64,000 bases of DNA from assembly GCA_029378245.1 (NCBI GenBank), contig JARKIF010000018.1, positions 62,001 through 126,000 on the forward strand. Reading direction: 5' to 3'. The notes below the pieces were generated by a model. That model was not told where the DNA came from and made no database searches. It saw only the letters and a program-made list of their open reading frames with translations. The stretch is from Roridomyces roridus (lineage: Eukaryota > Basidiomycota > Agaricomycetes > Agaricales > Mycenaceae). The position numbers and the translations under genes were made by a program. Positions within the stretch are counted from its first letter, which is position 1; every line of letters starts with the position of its first letter. Of this stretch, positions 33,841 through 44,967 are shown in pieces.

Positions 33841-34470
33841 GTGGAATTGTATTCGAAAGCAAGCGAAGATGAAGACCTTGAACTCGACTCGGTTACATTC
33901 GCGGTGTGGAGGCAGCAGGGCGGGGGCGTAGTAAATTTATCTCCAAATTGCCACTTTCACCTTTAATTTGCACAGTTCTGACACTACGGCAAACCAATCT
34001 AATGTCGAGGTGGTGAGCGTCTCGTTGATGTTCGTGGTCGGAAACAAAGACGATATGTACAAAGTTGGGAACATCTGGCCTATAGAAATCGCCAGATACC
34101 AGACGGGCCTGATGTTCCGTCTCGGCTACTGGAATCTGCATCGTCGGACTCTGAGACTGCGACCGGCGGCCGATGAACGGCTTCCCTGTTCCCATCATCA
34201 GCATCGGGAAAAATGGTGACTCGCGCGACTCGCCAACTTATCCGATTAACCCACTTTTGCCTCTCCAAAAGACTTTCCGACGCTAACCTCTCAACCCCGT
34301 CGTCGTAGATCATCTGGAACGGCACCAGTAAATCAACAAGCGTGTCAATCCCCGGGTCGCCCGTTTCTACAAACCGCGTGGTTAGCATCCATCTAGACCC
34401 CTGACAAAAACGCGACATACCAGTTTGCATTCTCGCAGCCACACTCCCAACTTTGAGGGTCTGTACTGGA
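33841..34470. other. Intergenic DNA with scraps of the NmrA module
   Basis: About 33990-34062 repeats part of NmrA exon 1 (GTCGAGGTGGTGAGCGTCTC, then GTGGTCGGAAACAAAGACGA), an isolated fragment. The stretch just after the stop (33840-33970, TTGTATTCGAAAGCAAGCGA) reappears after NmrA copy 3 at about 43616-43740, so the duplicated unit extends past the gene. No complete gene seen. Confidence 0.55.
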
Positions 34471-34499
34471 CAATAAGGCAAGGAGTCAGTGTTAGCATG

Positions 34500-34690
34500 C
34501 CAGTTCTGCTCAGTTCCTGCGAGATCTCGCCAAATCTCGCGAGATTTGGCTTCCTGATCAGACTTTTCTCAGATCTGGCGAGATTCGGCCAGAACTCGCC
34601 AAATCTCATCAAATGTGAAGTTGATCTCAGGTCTGGCCAAATCTCTCAGCCAGATATCGCCAGATCTGGGAACGAAAAATCAACTTTGTT
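34500..34690. repeat. GATCTGG/CCAAATC-rich repeat, left copy
   Basis: Short words such as CGCCAAATCTC, CAGATCTGGCGAGAT, GGCCAGAACT and GCCAGATATCGCCAGATCTGG are packed here, many of them self-complementary. A related array in the same orientation lies at 39085-39236; both share TTGGCTT.CTGATCAGA. No coding role. Confidence 0.65.
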
Positions 34691-34699
34691 TGTCCTCCC

Positions 34700-37600
34700 A
34701 TCAGACCAAACAATCAGATCTGGTATCTGGCTGCATGGTCCGGTAGAGCGGCCCGCCGGCCCTGTCGATCCATCAGTGATTGCTCGGTAATCGTGCTCGG
34801 CAGGACCGACAGATTGATGTGGCTCTTAACCTTTGAAACCCTGAGACACGCCTATTGTGGACACTATTTCAACCTTGAGGTTGCCTTGAGATCGACGGTC
34901 GTGAAGCATTTTAAGTTTTGCCGTTTACCAGAACGATCCAAGACGAGTTATTGGCATTTGTTTGGCATCTCTTTCTTTCAGACCACCATCATCTCGATAG
35001 CTGCCTTTCCTCCAACTTTCCTCCTCTGTGCTTGCTCTGGTATCACTGGCATTCACTCCGGCCATTCATAAGCTACCGCAAAACTGGCAGTCTACTTGAG
35101 TTTATCTCTTGCCCGGGCAACTTCTCAATTCAATTCAGCCCAAGGCAGCCCCAGGAACTCGGCCTCAATTCGAACACATGGATTCTGCAAATCCGGAAGC
35201 CCACAGGGGCTACTCAGGAGTCTTGCTCTGCCCCGAGTCAGATGGTATGGACATGACCAGAAACCTCCACTTATCCGTACGGCGGATTCTCGGCTCCGAA
35301 TGCCCTTGTTCAAGGCGAAAGCATGCCTCCTCCACCGGCTTCTTGTGCATGTGCAAGGTTGAGCTGTTTCATTCCGCCTTCTGACATACCCATTGCCATG
35401 ATATCTGCCTTGCTTGCTCTTGCCAGTCCTCTACGAATTTTTTCATCGCTTGCTAGCCCCCCATTACCGAAGTCAGTCTGTCCCCGCTACTTTATTCCCT
35501 CGAACAATGGTTATTTCAACTCAGATCACTCAAAAGAAGAAGGACGGCCCAGGTCGCGTTCATCAACAATCACACCGGCCGAGCTCAGGCTGCTCTCCGC
35601 TTTCGATTCGAGAATGACAACGAGTGTCTGAATCAATCTACGTTCGACTGGTTTTCTGGTCAGAGCTCCAGGAAACCACCCGAGATATTCATTCGTTTGC
35701 TTCCACATTCCCGATTTACATGCTAGACTTCGCGTGGAAGGACCGTGTTTGAATATTTGAATCTTGAACCCCTGCCAGAGTCGTGGTATGCCTTGGTCTC
35801 CGCTATAAGCAACGAGACCGCACAGGACTCCACAAAACTCATCGCACGTATTCTCCCCTGAGGCTCTCGCCGTCGTTCACGTCCCACAGACTTCGGTTTC
35901 ATCGCTACACCGGCGGAGTTCCTCGCTGCTGTCGATTCAACAATGGCAAAGAGTAGGTAAATAAAGCTTCGCTCGACTGGTTCTCTATCCCCGTTCTGTC
36001 GTCGAACTGCACTCTGACCTCGCTATCATTTTGAAGATATGCTTGGTGTTGTCTACGTAAGTACATGAGCCGGATTGGTGCGTCCTGGATTTTTTATCAT
36101 TGCGCTCCCATCTCATTTTACACGGAATCGGCCTGACGCTTGAGTTGGTTCCGCTGTGACATGAGAGTGCTTGCTCCCGCATGCCGGTACGACCGGGTAT
36201 GTGGCTTGCGCCTGTTGGGCTTGCCAGTGAGTGGGTGACTCTGGGTCAACCGTGTTTTCTCTTTGTTACTCACCCAATACTCACCGTGTTCGCGTCAACG
36301 CCGTCTCAGTGACAGTGGTATGAGTTTGCTCACTGTGCTCGTCGTCATTTGCTGAAGTTACTTTCATCCAGAGCATTCAATACTATCTGGTTTCAAATTC
36401 ATTCTCCGGTGAATTCGTTCATTCTGCTTCTAGCTACTCACTAACTTGAAACCCATCCACAGTCTTCTATCCACTCCCTTCCGAGTCCAATTCGCCGTCT
36501 TGTTGGGAACCGCTGCACTTTGCCGGTGTGTATGCCCCATTTTTTGGTTGACTTGAGAGCAGTGGTTGCATGTGGTGAGTAGCCTTTTATTCACGCTCGT
36601 TTGTGGTTATGCTGAATCAGTTGGCTTGATAGTTACGTTCAGAATGTCTGTTGGGTGTGTACTCTCGTTTTAAATACACCGGCTATGCTACTCAGATGTA
36701 CACAAGTAACGGAGCTGTCTTGACCCACCTCTCTTTATTCCTTTCAGTCCCATTGGCTCCAACGAACATTACGTCCCAGTTGGTGAGCCTTGTGAGTTGT
36801 TTTCAATGTCGGCCATGTTGATTTGTTTGTAGCTGCGGATTCTGAACAACGACTCCGTTCCGGGTCCAGTTGTGACCTTGGTAGTTGGTGTTGGAATATC
36901 GAGTCCGACGCTCACGGGCACGCGGCCCTGGTATCCAGGTACTTTCTACTCTCAATTTGGGGGCTTGGTTCTTCACTGGATTCTCTTTTCTCAAAGGTGC
37001 CTGCCGATCTACGGTTTGGTTCAACTATTTCAGTCCCGCTGACTTGACTGTAGCACGGTGTGTGCTATGAGTTGGAATCAAGCCCAGTTTCAATTTCACG
37101 TGGCTGTTATTTCGTTCATTGACTTACGATTGAGCAGCACGGGCTGATACTGACACTGCATTCAGTTCGTGTAGAGGCAAGTCTGCCTGCGACGGGCCGC
37201 CGACAGCGTGGATTGATTTGCTAACTGGTACCGGTTATCGGTGAGGTTTGGATCCTATCAGTGGGGTTTGAACTGAAGGCTCGGACAGGTACACCTAGAT
37301 TTTTCTCACTGAACCGCCATACCACAGGTGGTGCACATCCTCGGTTCCTTTCAATCCACGTTTCCTCGCTGAGAACACGAGGACGAGAATCCCTCAAGTT
37401 CAACCATAAGTGTGCCCGCAATTGGTTTCAGAGCTTGACTGACTAGATACAGTTTGGATTGTCCACCTCCAATTTGTAGGTATTGTTTGAACTAGTAGCT
37501 GGTTCAAATATTTGTATTCTAATATGTTTGAAGCGCCAATCTGGGGTCCCTTCAAACCCAAGTACAAGCGTTCGCGTCTGAAAATTCTGGAACGACCATC

Positions 37601-38880
37601 GCCGTCCTCCTCTTGTAAATATTGAACACATTCCAAATCTTCGAGCACGCGCATGTAGCTAACCACTGATTCTCAGGAACTCGTGTGTACACACACCAGT
37701 TCATGAAAGGTATGTCCGTCCTTGATTCCCAGCTGTTCTAATTATTGTTCCAGGAGCAGAGCAAGACGAATTTCATTCGAGCAACTAGGTACGAGAAAAG
37801 GAAGGTACTCGACGGAGAGATGCCACCCGCCCCATAGTTGATCAAATCAACTGGGCGCGTCCCGCTCCTCCTCTGCCTCATTTTCGCTCATCATGCCGCC
37901 GCACCATCGCCATTCCTCCGTAATCCTCGGCTCATAACTCGAGCGCTCACCAACTCCAGTCTCCGCTGTCTCTCCAAATTTCGGCAAGTTCCCGTATCAT
38001 TGGTCCGTGCCAGTGTATCATGCTCAACGCGACGAAAGATGTCGGGGATAGACCACTCTACGCGGTCGAGTCTGTTCGGATCGCACCTGCCTACGCATCG
38101 GCACGACGAAACGAGAGGGAGAGACGCAGGACGTGTGTATTGACCCATATCCGGGGTGTCTGTGTTGAGGGAGCGTGACTGGGGAGTGAAAGTGTTGAAG
38201 ACGGCGCTTAGTTGGTCGACAACGGGATGGCGGTTTTGGTGATGTTTCGAGTGATGAGGAAGAAGGGGAGTGGCTTGGATAGTGGGACACGGTTATCCAG
38301 TCGCGGGTCGAGTCAGGCGTGGATGGAGACGGACACGTGAGCAAGTTTTTTCGTGCTCGACAGCCAAGGACACGCACCAGTAAATAGATAGATTCGCTCA
38401 AGATTCGCTGCCAATCCTCGCCATCTCCGGCGGCTATAGCGAGACGAAAGGCACCAGATGAAGGAGAGTGTTGGAGAGAATAATGAGTCAGTATGAATAC
38501 TATGATTCCCGGACGATGCATAGTCGACGACCCACGGGCCGAGCATGGCGAGTCAGTGCTTATGAGCTCAAAGTTCGACTGGAGAACTGTAGACCGTGTC
38601 TTGAATCTGGCGTTGTTGAATAGTTGAACCAGAAAATGAACCGTGCGAAATTTCAGCTGCTCTCAAGTAATCTGTTATTTGCTGAACGTATTGCACGCCA
38701 TGTCCTAGTGGGTGGGTGTCTTCTTAGGGGAACTAACCTCGCAAGAAATTTCTATGTGTGATTGAAGTGATCCGCCAGTACATACTTACCACATCGCTTG
38801 AACCCTGAAGGACCCACCACGTTCAACTTACTAGTATCATAAATCCTCGGCTCCCTCGGCATCACCGAGCCCACGAATCG
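34700..38880. other. Gene-poor 4.2-kb stretch between two GATCTGG arrays
   Basis: I found no exon chain, transposase, reverse transcriptase or tRNA-like element. Short frames occur on both strands (for example 37838-38143 plus and 37891-38148 minus) but have no recognisable domain and shadow each other. The sequence is not low complexity. It may be a worn-out transposon, a non-coding RNA locus, or a gene too divergent to see. Confidence 0.4.
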
Positions 38881-39084
38881 AACAGTTACCGTTGCACTGA
38901 AGGGAAATCAAATTGGGTGTCCCCTGAAGTTGGGTCTAAGTAGCCGATGCCCATGCCGAATACGGCTTGACTGCCGTGGCGTGATTGGCGCCGGATTGGA
39001 AAACCGGCAAGATAAGAGAAATCAAATATCTGCAAGAAACCTTGATCAAACCCACGCGGTGAAAACATCTTTGAACCAACCAGA

Positions 39085-39236
39085 AATGGCCAAATCTGGC
39101 TTGATTCAGATTTGGCCTGATTTCAAACGCTGGACGTGTTGGCTTTCTGATCAGATCTGGTGAGATCTGGCCGGATTTGATCAGAATTGGCCAGAACTGA
39201 CGAAATCTGGCCAGATCTCGCCAGATCTGGAGGATT
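39085..39236. repeat. GATCTGG/CCAAATC-rich repeat, right copy
   Basis: Dense copies of GATCTGGCCAGAT-like words in the same orientation as the array at 34500-34690. On the minus strand it is also translated as the tail of the reading frame following kinase C (DLARSGQ, DQIRPDLTRSDQ), so that C-terminus is repeat-derived. Confidence 0.65.
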
Positions 39237-40227
39237 TGGACGCCAAAATGGTGGTCCGAATACTTTTGTCCAATAACGGCCTTCATACCCAACATCATCT
39301 CTTGCTGCAGGATGACTGGGACTCGGGGTACTCTGCACGGCCTTATACTCCACCAGATCTAACCCCACAATACCCCTTCCACCGCCAGGTGCGAGCCAAG
39401 ATAAAAGTAAAAGGTGGGGATAAAGCAAGGCTTGACATCGCTGCCATCGGTAGGGAGGGGGAACGTGAACATTGAGGAACCAGAGGATCCCGATGTACCG
39501 AGGCTGTCAAAGAAGCCAATTAATTAGTGGGACCCAAAAAAAATTAAAACGGAGCAGTGGATTTTGACACATACAGGCTCGTTACTCTGTGCATACGCGT
39601 TCAATTCCGCAATATTGAGCCCAGGAGGGAGAGTCGCGGTATCATCAGGCCATGCCCGTCTGCGCATCGCAAACAACCCGTCCTCCTCCGGGTCAGTCGG
39701 CACCGCAGGGAGGGGAAGACCCTTGTCATTGCAAACGTCCCCATTGGGTTCGGGTCTCCCAGAAGACGAGGACTCGTCCGAGGCGGAACTTGAAGAGGAA
39801 GAGAACCCGGACGCAGATGGAGACTTGCGCGGGGTACATTCCTTCCATAACGCGACAATGTTGCGCACAGACGAGAGGGACGAAGGCGGACTTCCCTGGG
39901 CTGGGCGGCGAAGCGAAGGGGGTGTGATCGGCGTGTTTGTCTGCGTATTAGTCGTGGGTGTGTAAGTATGAGTGTTAGAAGGCGTCAACGTGTTGGTGGT
40001 GTATGTGTGGGAGTCGGAAGGTGTGGATAGTACGGATGCTTTGCGCAACCCTTCTTTTGCTGTTGGCACTGCTATAATGAAAACATAAAGATTAGTTGTG
40101 CTGCAAAACCGAATTGCTTACCTGCCATTGCTGGCACTTTCATGCGCGTCTTCAGCAAAAGCTCAGGGGAGGATTTGTGCAGGACCGGGACGGATTCCTG
40201 AATGTTTTCTTGATCTGCCGACTTCTC
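39123..40227 (-). pseudogene. C-terminal tail downstream of kinase copy C, cut off by a stop codon
   Basis: Directly after the kinase C stop (TGA 40230-40228) the same frame continues open (EKSADQENIQESVPVLHKSS, ending AMA). It runs through an intron (about 40070-40120) into a Ser/Thr-rich segment containing SSVRNIVALWKECTPRKS and LPPGLNIAELNAYAQSNEP. A further intron leads to PRYIGILWFLNVHVPPPY, LLYPHLLLLSWLAPGGG and GIVGLDLVEYK, then repeat-derived sequence to a stop at 39123. Copy B has a CGA codon where C has TGA, so the tail was probably once fused to the kinase. I do not recognise a family. The alternating hydrophobic blocks could be beta strands of a PH-like fold, but that is a guess. 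Confidence 0.5.
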
Positions 40228-42138
40228 TCATTCTGGGACCGGAATTGGCCAAACGGGATTCTGGAGCACGATGTCAATCGCGGGCCTACTGGCAGATTCT
40301 TCCGCCCAGTATGTTGTAATCGCACTCCAGAGGTCGTCCGAGATCATTAGTTCCCCATCCGGTCGTTGTGCGCGCTCGCCACCAATTATTCTGAACAGAG
40401 CAGCAGTTTCTGATAATTCAGAGAACGGAGGTCGACCAGTTAACATCTGGAGCATCTTAAGCATTTTCGACCGCTTGGAAACGTCCAAAGAAACGGACCT
40501 CGAAACAGACACAGCCGAATGCGTAAATATCAGTCGCTGGTGTTCGAACAAACTTGAGGCCAAAACGTGTGGGGTCAATGAGTTCTGGTGCCATCCAGTA
40601 CAAGCTTCCGGCTCGATTGGAAGTATGCGTTTTAGATGTGGTGTCAGTGAAGGAACTCAGTCCGAAATCGGCCAAGCACGCAACCCAGTCCTCTTTAATG
40701 AGGATATTTGCCTGAAATCGTCGGTAAAGTGTCAGTGATGCAGAGTCATGAACTTACCCCGCGCAGATCCCCATGAACAACATTGCGTGAATGAAGGTAT
40801 TGGATGCCTTGAGCAATTTCGAAGAGCTGCAGCATCGCGACGAGTGATTTCGGTCGATGAAAAAAAGGTAACCCACCAGCTTATTGACATTTGCACGGCC
40901 GTGAACATCGAGATACTTCAAAACCGTCCCGTTCTCCATCCACGGCGAAACCATGCATAGGGAGTTCGGAAAAGTCTCCCTATCGATCCCAATAAACGGC
41001 AGAATATTCGGATGATTCAAGTCTTTCCAGACGAGGGCCTCTCGACACAATCTCTGCCAGATTTCCAAGCTTTGAGTGAACAGTGAACACAGTGAAAATG
41101 AACCCACCAGACGGATATCGCGCAACTGAGAACCGCGCAAAAAATGGCGCATATGTTTCAATGCCACGTTTCGGCCTTCATACCGCGCACGATAAACGTC
41201 GCCGAATCCACCACCGAAACTCGGATGTGTCTCCCGCGCCACCACCTTTGTAATGAAGAGTGATGAAGGGAGCTTGTCGCAGGCTTCGGAAAGCTTTCGG
41301 ACGATCCGACGACCCGTGCGAGCGTGCTTTTGGTCAATCAAAGCTCCTCTATCCAGAGCCTGTGGAAGGTGATCAGAGGGAAGTGAGTATCGGGAATTTG
41401 AGAGCCGGACCTCTTGGACAACATCAAGAAATCCTTGGGCCGAATCCCCTTCCAAAGCAAGCACGACCTCCTGCATGGATGTCGAGTCGAAAATCGACAC
41501 AATATGGGCCACTATGTCCTCTTCGTCCCTACGCAGACAGTTTCTCAACCGCGCATCGGCGGCCAAGCCGAGTTGAGAAGAGATCTGGGAAGTTAGAATC
41601 TCATACACTAAGAGGCGATCCTTTACTCACATGCAGTAGCGTCCTCTTATTCTCCAAACTCTCAATGAGGGCTTGGACCATATTGTCCAACGCCATCGGG
41701 ACTGAGCAACCCTTCAAAAGCCGTTGGATACGTGTGATCTCCTCGGGATCAGGACTGGATGCACAGTGCCAATTCAAACGAATGGGTAGGCCAGTGTGGC
41801 AGGGAGGACCGGCGATGACGAGCGTGTTTAGGGGTATTTAGACGTAGATTACGGACAGGTGGCAGTACGGTAGATCAGATCGCTCTTTTGCTTCCACTTT
41901 TACAGTCTCCGTCGGTGTGATCGCCGCCTACGCCTAGATTGCCCCGATCCCGCCGAGCCCACCAGCCGAGATGAACACACCTTGTAGCAAGTTTACATGC
42001 ATCCTGCAAGAAGGATATCAAGGTCTGCGAGCGAGGGTGTATCAAATGTCGTCTCTTGTACAATTGTAAGGCTAGGGAGCCGCGTACCGGGTACAGAACC
42101 GTCTGGACGGAAGATTGGGTGGATTTTGGAGGTGACAT
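40228..42138 (-). CDS. TKL kinase copy C, kinase-only form
   Basis: Nine exons join in phase: 42138-42088, 42024-41981, 41754-41631, 41584-41411, 41359-41108, 41053-40877, 40826-40758, 40711-40499 and 40446-40228, giving 440 residues. Exon sizes 4 to 8 equal those of copy B exactly (174, 252, 177, 69, 213 nt). All catalytic landmarks are present: FGGGFGDVYRARY, the ALK lysine, CREALVW, HGDLRGANIL, ADFGLSS, WMAPEL, and the C-lobe FSELSETAALF. It ends VWPIPVPE then TGA; copy B reads VPEREKS at this point, so the stop corresponds to CGA-to-TGA. The enzyme should be complete as a kinase but lacks any C-terminal effector. Substrate unknown. Confidence 0.8.
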
Positions 42139-42765
42139 GTCAGGTTGGTACAGGTTGGTATGCACATGTGCCCCCACATGCCCCTACTGACTTCCCTCGA
42201 CATGCGGAAAACACGCGGCGTGACATAGCATACGACAATGCTGCATGCAAGCCCTCACTCATACATCTGTACCCTTGATAAAAACACCTGCTGACGATCT
42301 GACATATGACGACGCCCAGAGCCGATAGTTCGAGTTGGAACTTGATTGCTGGACAGTGGACTTGACAAGACCGTCACAGACGACGGCCGCGTCGCGTATA
42401 CTTAGCTTTACATAAGCCGTCAATGGACAGCTATGCATTATACTTGATCGTCGACTTGAATGAGGCATATTTTGAGGCGCCATGTAGAACTAGGAGTCAT
42501 TCCGAAGATGGAGAGAGAGAGAGAGAAAGAGAAATCAAATCAATCGGCTCCGCGGGGTTGTGATCCGCTACAGCGCAAATGGCCATGGCACACTCCCTTG
42601 TCCGCCACCATCAAGCCGCGGCCCGTCATGCTGCTTTGCAGAAGACATTCTTCTTTCCAGATTGCACTGGGGATGTGTCAAGGGCAGCCCTTTATAAGTG
42701 TTGGAGTGGCCTTTAGGCTTTCCCTGGCACGACGTTGATGCCCGTCCGAGTTGATACGGAGAACG
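42139..42765. promoter_or_regulatory. Divergent promoter region of kinase C and broken NmrA copy 3
   Basis: Contains the module promoter words (CTTGATTGCTGGACA, AAGCCGTC, GTTGTGATCCGCTAC, TTCTTTCCAGATTGCAC) in the same order as 31997-32692. A GAGA microsatellite lies near 42510-42530. On the plus-strand side the gene has lost its first exons, so only kinase C can be served. Confidence 0.45.
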
Positions 42766-43611
42766 CTGTATGCCTGGATGCCATTCCCCAGCGGGTCCGT
42801 GGTCCGCACAGCAAGAGAGTTCATTAGCGTTGAGGACATTGCACGCCAGCTCAGTGAAGGTGAGTTGGGTGTCCTTCAGATGATTTTGGGCCGCTGCCCG
42901 CCTTGACGGGCAAGAAAGTCATCTTCAAGCAGATTACCAGCGAAGCTTTTAGTCGTAAAGTCCAGGCTCTCGGTCTGCCGCCGTATATCGCAGAGGACGC
43001 GACGGAGTGCTGTTCAGTGTTCGCCCAGAGGGCTTTGAATCGGGGTCCCAGAGGCTCAAAGGCCTTTCAAAGGGCAAGGGGCTTTTCTCATAGGGCATCT
43101 CAAAGGCCTTTGAGAAACAATGGCATTTTTTCGAACATCAGATTTATGGCCACATAACCGCAGAGATGAGCTGTTTTCTGAATGCCCAGAACCAGCCAGC
43201 TAATTTCTTTCTCTGGTTGAGTAGAAATGGCACCGACAAAGGGGGCGGGTCGTCGTCGGCATTGATGCGCCTTCCGCCGGTGATTAATTGATGCGAAAAG
43301 CACGTGATCTCATAGGGCTCTGAGAGCTTTGAAATTCCACAAAAAATTTCAGAGCCCTCTGCAGAGGGGTCTCAAAGGGCTATGAGCTCATAGGGCTTTG
43401 CCCTTTGGGCGAACACTGGTGCTGTTAGCCTGTTTAGGCATCGCCGAAAAGTTTGGATGTGAGTCGCTCCGATTTCAACTCTGTATCCCAGACTGACGAG
43501 GTATTAGATTACGGTATCCAGGAGATTTCGAGCCACGAGGATCTTGCGAGGAAGCCACGGACGTGGAAGGACATTGCCGACGCTTCGTGGACTCAGTGGA
43601 TGGACCAGTAG
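42765..43611 (+). pseudogene. NmrA-like copy 3, truncated, MITE-interrupted
   Basis: The fragment begins inside exon 3 (PSGSVVRTA.. at about 42785), with the Rossmann N-terminus missing. The third intron donor is intact (GTGAGT), but its acceptor reads CCTTGACGGG where others have CAGTGACGGG, so splicing is lost. Exon 4 (KKVIFKQITSEAFSRKVQAL) is split by a 404-bp MITE after ATECC. The last exon resumes at about 43507 and ends at a TAG at 43609-43611. Not functional. Confidence 0.85.
43015..43418. mobile_element. 404-bp hAT-type MITE with 8-bp target duplication
   Basis: Ends are CAGTGTTCGCCCAGAGGGC at 43015 and its inverse GCCCTTTGGGCGAACACTG ending at 43418, with one mismatch over 19 bp. 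The eight bases GTGCTGTT flank it at 43007-43014 and 43419-43426. CAGTG ends with an 8-bp duplication are typical of hAT. The interior is rich in AGGGCTTTGA/TCAAAGGCC words forming further inverted pairs; no transposase is encoded. Confidence 0.88.
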
Positions 43612-44059
43612 GTGGAATTGTATTCGAAAGCAAGTGAAGATGAAGGCCTTGAACTCGACTCAGTTACACTCGCGATGTGGAGACAGCAGGGCGGGCATAG
43701 TAAATTTATCTCCAAATTGCCACTTTCAGTGACATTCACCTTTAAATTGCACAGTTCTGACAATACTTACGGCAAACCAACCAGGGTAATTTCGATTTTG
43801 GAAGAAAAGTTCAAATAAGCACAAGGATTCTCGTTTATCGAGGCGTGAGTTGAACGACGGAATCGAAATGCTTGAAAGGTAGCTGGGGCTTTGCGAGGGC
43901 ATGCGGCATGCCGGCTCAGATGAAATACCCGCTGATTGGAACCGTGTTCGAACCGTTTCCGTGTAAAGACCCACGCAAACGAAACGGTTCAAATCACCGT
44001 TTATAAACTGTTTGAAACGGAAACCATACCGCACGGCGGGAGAGACCGTTAAATACTGC

Positions 44060-44430
44060 CGGGGATATTGCACACCAGCTTGGTGAAGGTGCGTCGGGTG
44101 TCCTTCCTAAGATGACTTTTGGGCCTGGCCGTTTGCAGTGACGGGAAAGAAAGTCGTCTTCAAGCAGATAACGGCCGAAGATTTCAGTGGGACTGTCCAG
44201 GCTCTCGGTCTTCCGCCGCACATACCAGAGGACGTGACTGAATGCTGGGTCGCCTTCGCCGAATGTGGATGCAAGTTGGTCCGATTTCAACTCCGTATCA
44301 TAGACTGACGAGGTACTAGATAACGGTACCGAGGTGATTTCGAGCCACGAGGGGCTTGCAAGGAAGCCACGGACGTGGAAGGACATTGTCGAGACTTCGG
44401 ATTGGAGTTGGATGGAAGCGTCGATGGCAA
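44060..44430 (+). pseudogene. NmrA-like copy 4, 3' fragment
   Basis: Matches exons 3-end to 5 of the NmrA genes: DIAHQLGE, an intron with GTGCGTCGGG..TTGCAG, VTGKKVVFKQITAEDFSGTV, PEDVTECW, and a last block EVISSHEGLARKPRTWKDIV. The donor of the last intron is changed (GGATGCAAGTT where others have GTAAG), and the stop is lost or shifted. All 5' exons are absent. The region before it (43930-44040) has GAAACGGTTC inverted words and may be a transposon scar. Confidence 0.75.
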
Positions 44431-44967
44431 GCAACCGTCCAGCGATGCACAGAAATTCACAATATACGAATGCGCTCTGTTTTTTCTCCAAAAGCGAACA
44501 GTCTGAAATCGCAACATTGAGTTTGAAAGCTAGGCCAGAAGAAGTCTCTGACCATCCTCCTCGTCCTCGATGCATTCCCGCACAAGCCCTACCCTTGCCA
44601 ACAATTCGTGGAAATGGAAATGGACACAATATGCGCCTCTCAACCTGGCATCGGCGGCCATGCCGAAGAGAGTTGCGGAATCAGAAGATGTCGATTCTAC
44701 TCATGATTTTACTCTTTTCTCTTCAGATGTGTAGGTTGGGAATTCCCACCCAAGGGTACGTATTGTGTATGTATGTACGAACAGAGGGATACGATGTGTG
44801 GTTACTAGATGACTTGGTGATATGTAATGTCAGGCTACAGGCACGCAGAAACCAGGTGAAAAAGAAACGGAATAGGTAAAGCGAGGAGAGCGTGTGGTGT
44901 GACCCACGAGAACGGTCGAAAAGAGTTCTAGTCGTGTGGGTCGCGGCTACCGCGGCTTCGGCTGCCC

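Noticed and set aside
37838..38148. Two opposite open frames of about 100 codons in the gene-poor block
   Set aside because: They overlap antisense, have no recognisable domain, and neither has convincing splice partners or a promoter.
34700..38880. LTR retrotransposon between the GATCTGG arrays
   Set aside because: No reverse transcriptase, integrase, primer-binding site or TG..CA ends could be found, and the arrays are word-rich rather than long identical repeats.
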